Shown here: positions 13,014 through 24,989 of the stretch, in pieces
How the letters are laid out: each line of letters opens with the position of its first letter
How positions within the stretch are numbered: the stretch's first letter is position 1
Source: Scedosporium boydii
Lineage: Eukaryota; Ascomycota; Sordariomycetes; Microascales; Microascaceae
Assembly: GCA_002221725.1 (NCBI GenBank)
Contig: NJFT01000043.1
Span: 124,001 to 188,000, forward strand
Reading direction: 5' to 3'
DNA length: 64,000 nt
Made by a program: the position numbers and the translations under genes
Notes under the pieces: generated by a model
Database searches by the model: none
Told to the model about the DNA's origin: nothing
What the model saw: only the letters and a program-made list of their open reading frames with translations

Positions 13014-14159
13014 TTACCACCCATACCTCGCCCCCGCCTCCCTCCGCTTACTCTTACCCTGCGCAAACCTATCCTCCAACTGCTCCCTCTGACTCGCCAC
13101 GGCATTGACAAGCTGCCGCAGGCTGTGCTTCCCGCCACCCTGGACGGCGGCACGCACGGGCCGCTGGTTCGCCACGAGCTCGCCCGAGGCTCGGAGTTCG
13201 TCGTTGCGGCGGTACTCGGCGTCGAGGTCGAAGGTCAGGATGCGGGTGTTTGGGTCGGCGGTGGTGGTGCCGGTGGGGGGGCCGGAGCGGCCGAAGAGGT
13301 CGCGGAGGGCTGTGGGGGGGAGGTTGAGGGATGTTGCGAGGGAGGAGAGGGTTTCTTGCTGTTCAGGGGGCTGAGCGAGGGCTGTTGTGGGTTCTTCGAG
13401 GGGAGAAGTGTCGGCGGGGTATGAAGGGAGGAGTGGGTTGTATGTGGGTTCTTCTTCTTCTTCTTCTTCTGGTTCAGGCCCGAGGGGAAGGTGTTGTTCG
13501 TCGGCGATTGGGAGGGAGAAAAGGGAGGTCTTTTGTTTCTTGGCGGGCGGAGGCGTTGGCGCTTCTTCCTGAGGCGAGGGGAGTACTGTCGTTGGTGTCG
13601 GCGCTGTTTTTGGAGTAGTTGTGGATGGCGGTTTAGGCCCCATAGAAGTAACCGTTTTCTTCTTCTTCGCCGCATTCCTCGCAACGCTCAAAGGCACAAA
13701 CCTTAAAGGCTTCCCAACAAGCTTCACCTCCCCCTCCCCCTTCATCCCCTCCGGTATCTCAGGTCCCTTCCCAACCTCCCTCTCCCCGGCCTCACCATCC
13801 CTCACAAACCCGGGCCCCGCCCCCGTCTTCAACCCACCGCCCACAGGCCTCCCCGCGCTACTTGAGCCCCCCGTCGTCGCCGTCTTCTTCGCGGGATTCT
13901 TAGGCGGTGGCAACAACGCGTTAAACCCGCTAAAGGCGCCGCCGCCCGTCCGCGCCCTCTTCGCGGGCGGCTGTTCTGGAAGGGAGGAGGAGGCTGATTC
14001 GGCGCTGGGGAGGTTGACGCGGATCTTGCCTGGTTCGGAGCGGTCGATTAGTTTTTGGAAGGGTTTCTTTTGTTTGGTGGTTGTTGTCGTGGAGGGTTTG
14101 GGGGCTGGTGGTGGGGCGGTGTCGGTGTCGGAGTCGGAGGCGTAGTCTACTAGGGCCAT
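13014..14159 (-). CDS. PRCC-like protein (mitotic checkpoint regulator, MAD2B-interacting family)
   Basis: Single-exon gene for 381 residues. The N-terminal two thirds are low-complexity: DYASDSDTDTAPPP at the start, Thr-, Pro- and Lys-rich stretches, and an acidic glutamate run near residue 235. The C-terminal part is the conserved portion, with RNDELRASGE, then RQLVNAVASQREQLEDRF, ending in a basic KSKRREAGARYGW. This layout matches PRCC, a nuclear proline-rich protein linked in animals to MAD2B and to pre-mRNA splicing. The nuclear role here is inferred from the family. The ATG at 14159 is followed at once by the acidic N-terminus usual in the family. Assignment rests on the C-terminal pattern and overall composition. 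Confidence 0.75.
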   Translation of the reverse strand: MALVDYASDSDTDTAPPPAPKPSTTTTTKQKKPFQKLIDRSEPGKIRVNLPSAESASSSLPEQPPAKRARTGGGAFSGFNALLPPPKNPAKKTATTGGSSSAGRPVGGGLKTGAGPGFVRDGEAGEREVGKGPEIPEGMKGEGEVKLVGKPLRFVPLSVARNAAKKKKTVTSMGPKPPSTTTPKTAPTPTTVLPSPQEEAPTPPPAKKQKTSLFSLPIADEQHLPLGPEPEEEEEEEPTYNPLLPSYPADTSPLEEPTTALAQPPEQQETLSSLATSLNLPPTALRDLFGRSGPPTGTTTADPNTRILTFDLDAEYRRNDELRASGELVANQRPVRAAVQGGGKHSLRQLVNAVASQREQLEDRFAQGKSKRREAGARYGW

Positions 14160-15430
14160 TTTCGATAAGGGTGAAAGAGGTTTCTTGTTTGGATGGGAGG
14201 AGAATTTGTGAGGTCGCAGAGAAATACGAAGTAATGTGGTGATGTTTGATGGCGATGAACCACTGAGGCGACGCCCATGTACACTTGTGCTTTTTTGGGT
14301 GACGATGACGTCTGATTAGTCAGCGCCAGATGTCGACCGCACTCTGATTATCGCAAGCACGGATTTTCGAATTAAAGAGCAAAGAAAAGAGAGCCAGGGG
14401 AAATATTGTATTTTTTTTTTTTTTTTTTTTTTTATATGGCACCAAGATACTGGGACCATATTAATACCCACGGCAGCATCACGTACAGAAAAGAAAGAAG
14501 AACTTGGTGACCAATGGTCAACTACCAGAACTCGCAGCAAGCCGCTGACAAGCCGGCCCAAGAACTGGCGAGAGTCGGACGGGTTGACCAACGGGAAACG
14601 ATGGCAGGGATACAAGAGTGGCTTCCAGCGGAGTGGAAAGGTGGAAGGGCATTTTGGTATTGATGAGGCAGGGCAGGACTGTATCTCTACGACCAACCCG
14701 CGATGACCCATGAGTGACCCGAAGTGATAGCCGAAGTGATCGACGACATGCCTGGAAGGAACACTATATATGCTATGACTTCCACCGTGTATCTCGTTTT
14801 ACCTTCCAAGCCTGTCCAGTAGTTGATTAAAATACTTCCGCTTGAGTACGCACTTCGCACCTTACATTATGAATACCACTTTGACTGCCTCGCTTGCTGG
14901 TTGGGAGGTGGTCGAGAACCTGCTCGACCTTGTATCAACCATCAGGCCGCTGCTTTGCCTACGGTGCCGCAGCTTCTCAGTAGTTACCCAATCTCTAACA
15001 CATTACACTGAACGGCAACTGGCATATACTAGGGGGCAGCGCCGTTGAGAAAACCGAATGCTAATGGACTCCAACTTGACGGTTCAGTTTGTGCAACCTT
15101 ATTCCATTCCACTAAAGAACTGGTCGACAAGTTGCATCTACGCTGGAGTTTCAACCTTCAGCAGCAATCTCTCATTATCAAAGTTCAATGGCACGTCGCG
15201 AAAGGCCATCAGCCTACGTAGCTTAGGAGACTACGGGTCAAAAGGAAAAGAAAGAAAAAATCAAGTCCCTTGAGTATTATTTATACCGCTCTAACGCTCC
15301 GCTTCCTCCCTAACACCGAGACGATGCATTAGAATGCAAACCAGATCCGAAAGACAAAATATGTACGGACCCATATATAACGCCGCAACGCCCTCCTCTC
15401 TTCCCCAACTATCTTACACCCCATCCACCC
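14160..15430. other. Intergenic between PRCC-like and TTI1 genes
   Basis: The stretch contains a 23-base poly-T run at 14411-14433 and one TACGAAGTA motif at 14225-14233, just upstream of the PRCC-like start. No coding exon is supported. Confidence 0.6.
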
Positions 15431-18400
15431 TTACTCCTCCCTCTCCTTGCGCTTCCCTTTCGCATCTTCATCCTTGTCTGGGCCAGGATAGCCGATTCCC
15501 TTGGTCATGGGAACAAACTCCCATCCTTCGATCTGGGGAGTAGGCTTCCACTCAACTTCACCCCTCTCATACAGAGCCAACCAAACGGCATCGGCATTAA
15601 CCACATCCAACACCTCCTTGACATCCGCGCGTTCATGGACGAGGTCGACCAGGAGCTCCAGGATATCATCAAACATGTCATCCGGAATGCTCACGTGTCC
15701 GACAATCGCCACGAGCAGATCGACAACGGCATCCCATACCTTGACCGCCAGGGCGTAGCTGCCCAAACCGCCGCTAATCTCGAGTTGTGTGGCGGCATCC
15801 CTCGGCGAGTCGTTCTTTGGCTCGAGGACCTTGCCGTCGCCTAGAGGGACAAGAATGGTCGTGTCAGAACTATCGATGGTGGAGATGAGACGGCCAGTAC
15901 CAGTCCCCTTCTTGCGCGTCAATTTGGACGCTTGCTCCTTTGCGTTGAGGCACCACTTGTGCATGCCATTCTTCCATTCGGTCTTGAATCGCGAGGCCAA
16001 AAAATCTCCCGCATTGACGCACAAGGCGGAGAGAGTCTCGCACGCGGCAATCGTGACGAAGCCTTCGGAATCGTATAGGCGAGCCACGGTGACGGGCCAA
16101 ATCTCGTTGATCAGGGGCAAGAACATGTCGGGATCCGAAGCCAGGGCAGAGGCCGCAGTCGCAACAAGGCCAAGGAGCTGCTTGCGTAGGGTAGGGCTCG
16201 GGAATGTAAGGTAATGCTGCGCGAGCTTGGCGATGCGGGTAAGGGCCTTGTACGCAGGGCTCTTCTCTTTCTTGACCTCTTCTTCGGCCTCACCTTCCGG
16301 AGCGACCGCGTCGCTACCGGTCTCCTTCTCATCTTGTCCTGAGGTGCCCTCCTCTGGTTGCTCACTGTCGTCCAGAAGCTCCGTGATTCGGCGGCCGGTC
16401 TCCTCCTTTCCAAGCTCGGCCCACGGCATCTTCGGATGGCCCTCCTTGATCTGCTCGTCAATCTTCTTGTCTTCCTCTTCTCGCCGTTGCCTCTTCACCT
16501 CCCGCTCCTCGATTTCTTTTTGTACATCTTCCATAGTAATCTGAGGAGCCCATTTCTTTCGGTGATCCACGCGGGACGATTCTTCGCCCTCGAGGAGGAG
16601 GAGAGTCTCGGCTTTGGCTCCCTGGTCAACGATCTCCCTGAGCGCAGAAAAAAGGCCTTCGACGAGGGCAGGATAGCCGTGGTAGTTATCCAGAGCGGCG
16701 AAGATGTCATCGACGAGGTCATCGAGATAAGGTATGACCTTGGGTCCGGAAAGGCGCGTCGTCATGATCAAGACATTGATCATTGCTGGAGAAAAATGCA
16801 TAGAACGGAGATGGAAACCCAAATCGTCAACCACGTAGTCCGCATTTGAAACTATCAGGTCGGACACGCCCTTGTAGCCACAGTGTAATACGAGGCAGTT
16901 AAGCGTAATAAGAGCATTACGGCGAACCTGGGGGTGCTCGTGGCCGAGAAGACTAGTGATGGGAAAGAGGATATTCACGAACTCGCGAAAAAATTCCTCT
17001 CCGCTTCGGCGAGCAGTGTATTCGACGATCTCCAGGGCGAGAGCTAGGGTCTTCCAATCGATGTCTTTTGAGAAAGCGTGCGAAAGGAAGTACACGCAAT
17101 TCTCATACAGCGCTTGAAGTACCTTCTCTGGGTAGGCGATGTCATAGGTCTTCTCATCATGCGGAGCTAGCCACATATTGAGATCTTCGAAACTATCAAG
17201 CGCAGACTGTAACAGCTTGAATATAAGCCAGCAGCAAGCGAAGTCGCTAGAGCGACGATTCCATTCCAAATCTTGATAAATCTCGTCAGCCGCCTTGCCT
17301 CTATCCCAGTAGTCGCCCAGCGTTCCGAGGAGTGCTATGATCATCTCTCGAGTCTCCCGTTGGCTTTCATGTGGCAGGGCGATCGGCTGGAAGAGTTGGC
17401 TGTTCTCGTCGTCCTTGCGCTGTGCGATGAGAGTCTTCGTCGTGGCTTCGATGGCATCAATATCCTCGCTGTCTAGGATAACGGCCTGAGATGAATTGGC
17501 TGCGCTACCTTCGCCCTCGAGAATATTGTAAAGGGCATCTATAATCAGGCCATTCAGGTAAGCTGATGTTTGGCAAGCACTGGCTAGCGTCTCCTGGGCA
17601 TTCGTCAGAAAGGCTATCGAGCGCTTCTGTCTCGCCTCGTCGCCTTGCAGCGCGATATCCGGAAGGCCCTCCAACCATTCAATGGCAGATGACTTGATCT
17701 GCTCGGCGATTTCGGGATAGATATTGACAAGGCCTGTAAGACTTGGAAACGTCCTCCTGTTCGATGACGAGAATCTGCTCCTCTCCATGAGCACTATCGC
17801 TGTCTCCACGAGCATAGGACGGCAATTTTCAAGTGAATGAAGGCAGTCATTCACCGTCATCAAGCAGAGCTTTTCAAGGGCGTCACGAACGTCTTCCGAA
17901 CCGTTGTTACGGAGCTTCAAAACAGTTGCCATGACGATTTTCATTTGCTCCTTTGTGTGATTGAGCCATTCGGGAGTATAAGGTTCCTCTCGAGAACCCT
18001 GTTTACTACTCTTCTCGAACCTCTTAACCCTGAGTGAGACCTCCATATCAGACATGACGCGACAAACGATGGTTTCGAGTGTGAGGATGCCTTGAGTCAA
18101 GACTCGTGTTTTGTGGATAGCAGGCTTCGAGAGGAGTTTCAAGAGAGAGGATGCGACTCCAGGAAGAAACTTCGCTAGCTCCGTAACATCGTTAATCGCG
18201 CGGATCACAGCCTGAAGTGTGGCAAGTGCCTCGATCTGAATTTCGGCCGACACTTCGCTCAAGGTAAAGTCAATCACAACAGGCAAAGTGGTGTTCACTT
18301 TGCGGATGATGTCAGGCGAGTTGTAAACGGACGCAAACAGCGCATTTTGTCCGGACGTTTCGAACAGGGCTCGCAGGGCCCTGAGGACCTCGAGCACGGT

Positions 18401-18934
18401 TTCTTCAGGAACGTCAAGTTTTTTCTCCGACCCAGGTACCCCAGCAATAATTATGGTAAAGAAGAAGAGGAGCTGCGGGAACAGGTCCTGGAAACTTTTC
18501 AAGCTCCATCCCTTGGAGATAAGGAGAGCAGCAACCTTTATAGCGCGTTCGACGACCGGGAAAGAGAACTTGTCTTTTTGGGCAAAGATTTGAGAAATAG
18601 GCCAGAAGACATAGTCGGACAGCGCATCATTCAGGATATCTGAATTGGCTGCCTCAACGCTTGAGTCGATGGTGGCCAGAAGCTTGTCGAGACAGGTGGA
18701 GATCTCTTTGTTCCCTGCGGCGCCAGTGGGTGGCTTTGCGACGAGTCCTGCGAGACTGATGCAGATGGGTTTAAGCTAGTTCCAGAGGAGTCAGTATTAG
18801 GAAGAATAGAGGCATCTGGATTTAGGAGCTACGAGAGGTATCCAAACCTGACGGAAGAGCTCATTCCTGGCAGTCTTCACCACATCATCCTGTGGCCGCA
18901 ACGACAACAACGAGTTCAGATTGTTGGTGTCCAT
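15431..18934 (-). CDS. tti1: TEL2-interacting protein 1 (TTI1), TTT complex HEAT-repeat protein
   Basis: Exons 18848-18934 and 15431-18775, intron 18776-18847, give 1143 residues. The start is the ATG at 18934 (MDTNNLNSLLSLRPQDD...); the splice joins in phase 0. The product is almost entirely helical HEAT-type repeat. A highly charged, disordered insert with an EEREVKRQRREEEDKK stretch sits near residues 790-870, as in TTI1 proteins. The conserved block around LRSMHFSPAMINVLI also fits the family. TTI1 forms the TTT complex with TEL2 and TTI2. The complex acts with HSP90 to fold and stabilise PI3K-like kinases (TOR, ATM, ATR). No truncation is visible. Confidence 0.88.
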
Positions 18935-19772
18935 GTTCGACAGTGATGCTGGTCTGCTTCACTCATTGTGGACACTGCCCAGGGTACAAGGTTGTAGCTG
19001 ACACTCTGAAGAAGAGTGCACACGGAGATGAGAAGTTGAGGTGTACAAAGGGAGAGGGGTTTACAGCATGGTAATAGAAGGTGATGTAGATTTCAAGAAG
19101 CTGAAAATGAGGTTGAAAGGTGTGTGCTTTAATGGGTCTGGGGATGAGCCTGGGATGAAATCGTGGGTGGCAGAGAGCTTGAAACTGAGAGCTGAGATTC
19201 TTTGTTGGTCAGAGCATGAGATATTGGCACTGTGCTAGAGATAGACTGGACTGTTGGCAGCCAGCAGCTGGCAGCTGAACAGAGTCGGCAGGGAATTAGT
19301 GGGGTTTCAGTGGTTCCACCAGGGTTGATCCTTCCGAATCATGATTAAGAATTTCAACAATGACGTGGGCGGGGTTGCTATTTCAAGAGTGGAAGGAGCG
19401 AATCGGAGCCGGAGCCTCTCCGAAGACGAAGACGAATGGTCTGTCTCCCTTGCGATCAATGTCGGATGAGAATTTAGATCCAAAATTTCGTCTATACGAT
19501 CTTGTATCTCAGTTGCAGAAGTATTATGTGGAACTGTAAGTGTACCATTGAAAGGGAACGTGAATGCTTGAGTATAAATACTTCTCCATCAGGCCCTCTC
19601 GGCCTGCTCCTCCCACTAACACAGCAACAGGGAGCTTCCCACATTCTAGGTCCGATATCGTTTGCTTTCCAAACAAGCCACTTGAGCACAAAAGCACCTT
19701 GCTTGCTACCATCCGCGACTGATTTTCTTGCCATATTGGATTTCTCATATATGCTCCCTGATCACAAACACC
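18935..19772. other. Divergent intergenic region between TTI1 and the DUF1749 gene
   Basis: This is the shared upstream region of two divergently transcribed genes. Short direct duplications of CAGCAGCTGG occur near 19260-19275. No coding exon is supported. Confidence 0.5.
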
Positions 19773-20819
19773 ATGGCAACTTCTCTTCCCGCCCCCTTCC
19801 TCACCCGGGTTCACTATTACGACTCGCCTACCCGCTACACTTGCGCCTATGAAACCGGTGTTGACGGCGCTCCCAATGCCCTCGTCGTCATTGGAGGTCT
19901 GAGCGATGGGCCTCACACCATCCCGGCCCTCATCAAGATAGCTCCCCGTCTCGACCCTGCCAACGGAGGTCCCAACTATTCCATCTTTGAAATTCGCATG
20001 CGAAGCTCATACGTCGGTTACGGCACGTCTAGCCTTGCAGAGGATGTAGTCCATATCGCAGCCCTTGTAAAATATCTGCGGAGCATTGGAAAGAAGAAGA
20101 TTGTCCTCTGCGGTCACTCAACTGGCACCCAGGTAGGCATCATCACACCACTCCCCGGCCGCCTCTCTCGAGCACCCTCGCTTACCAATGAGTAGGACAT
20201 TATGGAATACGTCAACTCAGACAAACAAAGCAGCGAGCCTGTCGACGGATTCGTTCTCCAAGGGCCTGTTTCAGACCGACAATCCCTTGAGCTCCTGCGT
20301 TCTATGTTCCCAGACTATGATTTCGATGATGCTCTCGCATGCGCTAAGCAGTTCATTGCTGAGGGTAGGAAGGATGACTGCCTTCCACGCTCGAAAGTCC
20401 CACCCATCTTTGGCTACGATCCCATCTCTGCTTATCGCTATCATTCACTAGCTGCGAAGGGGTATGTTTAGGGAAGAATTTTATTACCCATCTATATGTG
20501 CGAAGAACTCCCTACTCTGAAGTGGAAACTGACACTGTCTAGCGGCGACGATGACTATTTTTCCACTGACTTAGACGACGATTTTGTGAAGAGGGTTTGG
20601 TCCAGCTTCTCTAAGCCCTTCCTTGTTCTTCACAGTGCTGAGGATGAATTTGTCCCCGAATCTGTAGACAAGGCAGCTCTTATTGAGAAGTGGCGGAATG
20701 TAAACACACTTATGAGTCCCCTGTCCGGAGTCCTCCCTGGAGCCAACCACACTCTAGACTCTGACGAGGCGCAGAAAGGATTTGGAGATAAACTGGTTGA
20801 CTTCCTTTCTACTGTTTAG
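19773..20819 (+). CDS. DUF1749 alpha/beta hydrolase (SidJ-like esterase)
   Basis: Exons 19773-20132, 20196-20461 and 20543-20819 encode exactly 300 residues. The catalytic triad is visible: the nucleophile elbow GHSTG (Ser116), an Asp in HSAEDEFVP (Asp243) and a His in GANHTL (His278). This spacing and the sequence MATSLPAPFLTRVHYYD fit the fungal DUF1749 (UPF0613) family. Aspergillus fumigatus SidJ, a member of that family, hydrolyses the siderophore fusarinine C. No siderophore synthetase, acyltransferase or transporter gene lies nearby, so the substrate here is inferred only from family. There is no signal peptide, consistent with a cytosolic enzyme. The upstream in-frame TTG at 19728 is not used as the start; the ATG at 19773 is. 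Confidence 0.88.
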
Positions 20820-22142
20820 GTTAGCGTTTGTAGACCTATGGAGATGTTTAAGCAATTTTCTCTCTGTCGGGGGAGGTGAGGGAGATGTTGGACTTGGAAG
20901 TAGAATCATAGGCAGTTCCCGAATACGAAAGTGCTTTGCTCAAGTTAGATTATATTTTCGCCCATAAAAAATGTCACTTATCGACATATTTTCGTCAATA
21001 CTCGGGAGGATCATAAGTATAGCAGTGTCTCTTATATGGAACCTGGAGCGTCGTTAGGCTTGGAGCACATCAATGTTCAGTATCACTTGATTGTTCTGAC
21101 AGCTCCCGAGTACGAATACGCGAATAGAGGGCGCCATCCGTCAGAGCACTCAAACCCCAGCTTCGAAATTTTAATGGAAAGAAAATTACAAGGGATATTT
21201 CAGGATGGGAAAGGACAAATCATTGAGCATATCCATTCTACGCTACAGTTAATAATGGAGGGACGGCTGGGTGCAATGAACTGTGCGTCCGGGGAACCAT
21301 CCTTATCCGGGAAATGTGGGTTTGCAGTATTGAGTAAGCAGAAATTGGGCAATCGAGCGTCTGCCCATGAGTAACCGCGTCGATATCGCAACCTTGAGTG
21401 AGGGTTTGTAGGCGAATCCGGGATCTGGAATGTCAATGCCAGTTATGACCCCAGGCACATCCTGATTCTCACTGTTTTCTCATGACTATGAAGTGCCGCG
21501 CAGAACCAGTGAACGCCAAGAGCAACTCCAGGCAGCCATCTAAGCCTCGGTCCTAACCAAAATGATATCAGTTGGTTCTAATGTCATGCTAGTCCAGGAT
21601 TATGCGTGCGGGAGGCACATATGAGGAGAACATGGCACGGCTCCCCAACACAGCCCAGTTCACGGTTGGATAAAATGGAGACCAAAATAATTTCGTAGGG
21701 CCTGCCGTTGCCATGCTATTTCTCCTGTGATATCTTCCTGAAGTCGTAGGAGGCATGTTGTGAAATCGGGTCAGTCGAATGTAGCCAAAGTTCGACGGTG
21801 ATGCCTTTCTCAGTCTTGTGCCTCCCCATCAGCCTCGCCATCATCTTTGTGGCATCGGAAGATCACCGTGCAAATATCCAAGTCGACCTCGCTCTTCCGA
21901 GCGCAGAGGCTCACGACTTACCGGGGTTGTTCCCCACGACGTTTGCGATCCGACATGCCCACAGTGCATTGCCGATGAGGCCATCGCAATGGGGATTTAT
22001 AGAGTGCCTAGAAAAGAGCGGATATATAAACATATACCCAGCTAGCTCGGTTTTACAGTCAAACACTTTGTGAGGTGCGCGCTTCGAAATATCGGCCCAT
22101 CTACCGAATGCCCTCTTCATTCTCGCTGCGACGGCTGGTACC
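20820..22142. other. Intergenic, possible unresolved upstream exon near 21920-22045
   Basis: Mostly without coding signal. Bases 21938-22045 can be read on the plus strand with a Cys-rich stretch (CDPTCPQC) followed by a basic segment. This could be an exon of the gene at 22143, but I could not find a convincing splice pair. Confidence 0.35.
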
Positions 22143-22601
22143 ATGACCGATGGTGGAGCGCAATCCGAGGGCCACTGGCCTTTGTCCATGAGAAATTGCA
22201 GCGAGCCCGTCACTCCCAATAAATGGCTCTCCGAAGAGCGAATACCTCGCTTCTTCGCCGCCCTAGACGGCACAGCTCCTGACATTGCGGAAGCCAACAG
22301 AAGTGGTATCCGCGAGCGTCTAGCGGCCAAAGCTGCGAACGAGCTCTACCGAGAGCGGCAGCGCTTCGACGTGCTCAAGGACACCGACGCCCATACCAAT
22401 GCTCGGTGCAACGAGACACGAAAACTTGTCGATGAGATGGAGACAGGCATATCGCAGGGAACCCGCCCAGCGACACCGGGCCCCGAAGCGACATGGCAGG
22501 AGATGATGCGCAGCTATCCTAGAGTTGCGACGAGAGGGGAGAAAAGCAGCAGCTTGGTAGCGCTTGCTGTGGGTGTTTTCCTCACTGTTCTTCTGCTATA
22601 A
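22143..22601 (+). CDS. Small hypothetical protein with C-terminal membrane anchor
   Basis: This reading frame gives 152 residues from the ATG at 22143. The body is hydrophilic and helical, with many Arg, Glu and Ala residues (ERLAAKAANELYRERQRFD). The last 18 residues form a hydrophobic stretch (SLVALAVGVFLTVLLL) ending at the stop codon, the layout of a tail-anchored membrane protein. The frame is also open upstream to about 22075, so an additional 5' exon is possible. A 139-codon antisense frame overlaps but has no similar features. No family is recognised. The gene lies alone between the DUF1749 hydrolase and the P450. Confidence 0.5.
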   Translation: MTDGGAQSEGHWPLSMRNCSEPVTPNKWLSEERIPRFFAALDGTAPDIAEANRSGIRERLAAKAANELYRERQRFDVLKDTDAHTNARCNETRKLVDEMETGISQGTRPATPGPEATWQEMMRSYPRVATRGEKSSSLVALAVGVFLTVLLL

Positions 22602-23125
22602 CGGGATTTCGGATGGGAATGATGGATAGATACCCTTTGATGTTGTTCGCTTCTTTTGGTGGGCGAAGAGAAACCGGCATGTATTGATCGTTAGCCGGAG
22701 TAGATTGCTCGACCATCTTAGACGACTGCCAAGCCGTTCGAAAGAGGTCAAGTTATCCATGTCCACACACTCGCCTGCACGCCCAAACTTTTTCAGGAAT
22801 TTCCTTGATGGCTCGGCACTGGCATGATCCCGATACGTCCATATGTCCGTCCGAAAGCATGGGCCTCAAAGACCCGCTGCATGCCGATAAACTCCGGCCT
22901 TTGCGCCTTTGCGTTGACCCCTCCTCTCTCGTTGCTTGATCTGATTAGGTTCGAATTGCCCCGCCACAGCCCAAACTATGATTAATATTCACCAGCGCGA
23001 GAAAGGGTGTCCACCATCTTATTCTTGGTGAACCTGGAAATCGTTCGAAGACCGACTGGGATAGCTTTAGCATTGAGTAAACGCAAGGACTTGGGATTTC
23101 AAACGACTGAAGATAACCTCTTGCA
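22602..23125. other. Upstream region of the P450 gene
   Basis: About 520 bases between the tail-anchored hypothetical and the P450 start. No coding exon or clear regulatory motif was identified. Confidence 0.5.
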
Positions 23126-24989
23126 ATGTTACTCCTCTCGCCGCTCTTCTTGGCAGGCGCATCCGCCTTCCTGGTTGCGGCATATCTCCTCCGCTGCCTA
23201 TTCTCCCCGCTTGCAAAGGTGCCTGGACCGAAGATAACGCTCTTCACGTCGGCTATTCTCAAATGGAACGAGTTGAATGCCAATAGGCGAGGGTACATTC
23301 ATGACCTTCATGTGCAATATGGCCCGGTCGTGAGAATTGGCCCGAATGAGGTGTCGTTCTCGTCTCCGGAGGCGGTGAGGGAAATATACTGCTCTGGTGG
23401 CAGTGGTTACGATAAAACAGAATTCTATGACCTCTTCAAATTATATGGAAGAAGGTAGCTTTTGGATACTTTGCGGAAGCTGAAATGGCCACTTGCTGAC
23501 AGCTCACAGGACCATGTTCACGACTCTGGGGAAAACCGATGTTAGAAAGCCCTCTCCTGTTCCCGATTCCCACTTCTTAGTGCTGATGAGCCGCGACACA
23601 TAGCACGCTAAACGCAGGAGGATCCTTGCCGATCGTTATGCGAACAGTAACGTCATGCGCCCGGTATCAATGTCGGGTATCCAAGCACGCGCGAGGTCTT
23701 TTGTCCAACTTTGTGATGAATCCGTTGGCCGTAGCCTCGATATCTTTGTAAGTGAAATAAATTGTTCTCCGTTCTGTCTGCTATAGTATGTTCCCACCGC
23801 TCATCCTTTGCCTGTTTAGATGTGTAAGCATGGCCCTGTCCATTTCACCCTGGGAGTGTTTTTAACTGTAACGGGGAGTCTAGGCTTGCATTCATATGCT
23901 TGTGACTGCGTGACGCATCACCTCTTCCACCCATATGGAACGGATTGTCTCAAAGACAAAGCAGACGCCGAGATGATGCATCAAGTGGCGTCAGATGATA
24001 GCTTGCAAAGTGCGTACAAACCCAGACCATCCTAGTTCACAATTCGTGTGATTTCCGCGAGGTGTGTGTGTGTGAAGCTGATAGACGTTTTCTTGTCCTT
24101 AGACCGGTTGATCGAGTTCTACAGCCCATCAGCACACAAGCTTGTGGCGAAAGCATTGTACTTTTTTGCCAAACCGCGAGAGACACCGTTGGCAGACGAG
24201 TTTGTGCTGAAGGCGAGTAAACAAACTGACCCGGCAAACTTTACGCTGTTGAAGAGGATGCTAGAGAAACCCGAGCTCGACTCTATGGACGTGGCTGCAG
24301 AGTGTCTTGACCACATGGCTGCGGGAATTGATACCACCGGCGACGCACTATGCTTCTTGATGTGGGAAATATCCCAGCCCAAATCGTTCCACGTTCAGGA
24401 GAAGCTCCAGAAGGAACTACTAGAGAAAGCTGGTGAGCCGCTGGATAAGCTGCCTTACCTTGAAGCCGTGATATGGGAGGGACTACGATGCTTCCCTGCT
24501 ATTCCCATGTCCCTCCCGAGATATGTCCCAGCTGGAGGAAGGGTTATCGATGGATACATGTTCCCGGAACACACGATGGTTAGCGCCCAGGCGTATTCTA
24601 TTCACCGACTTAACGAGGATGTGTTTCCCCAGCCCGAAAAGTTCGATCCGGAGAGATGGCTCGACGTCGATGGCGATGCCGAGCGAAAGAGACTGCAGTT
24701 TGCGTTTTCCACTGGAGGAAGAGGTTGCGTCGGGAAGCAGTTGAGTTCACCTCCGGTCTCGGACAACCCGCTTCTCTGAAGTGATGACGCTAACGACTTT
24801 GTGGCATCTCGTAGTCTTGCGCTCCTCGAGATGAAAACGCTACTGAAGGAGGTGTATTCGCGGTACACGACCACGCCAGATCTGTCAGCGAAGAGTGCGG
24901 ATATGGAAATGTCGGATCAACTGATATCAAGCCGGCCAGCTGGTCAGAGGTGTTTACTGAGATTTGAGCAAATCAAGCAGGTTGCATAA
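23126..24989 (+). CDS. Cytochrome P450 monooxygenase, seven exons including a 4-nt microexon
   Basis: Best model: exons 23126-23454, 23510-23540, 23604-23747, 23820-23823, 23884-24009, 24103-24739 and 24815-24989, giving 481 residues. An N-terminal membrane anchor is followed by a proline hinge (KVPGP). The usual motifs are intact: I-helix AGIDTT (residues 285-290), K-helix EGLR (337-340), FDPERW, and heme loop FSTGGRGCVG with Cys420. It is therefore a membrane-bound heme monooxygenase, predicted at the ER and active. The substrate is unknown. The fourth exon (ATGT) is inferred: without it, the 60-nt segment 23824-23883 stays open and adds 20 residues at a site where related P450s have none. 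No other biosynthetic genes lie nearby. Confidence 0.9.

Noticed and set aside
21911..22330. 139-codon minus-strand frame overlapping the tail-anchored protein gene
   Set aside because: It has no recognisable motif and its codons mirror the plus-strand gene; treated as an antisense shadow.
23126..24989. P450 as a pseudogene, because its frame is broken six times
   Set aside because: All breaks are removed by introns with proper ends, and the joined frame is a full 481 codons with every catalytic motif.
19773..24989. Secondary-metabolite or siderophore gene cluster (esterase plus P450)
   Set aside because: No synthase, synthetase, transferase, transporter or cluster regulator is present; the two genes are separated by an unrelated small gene.
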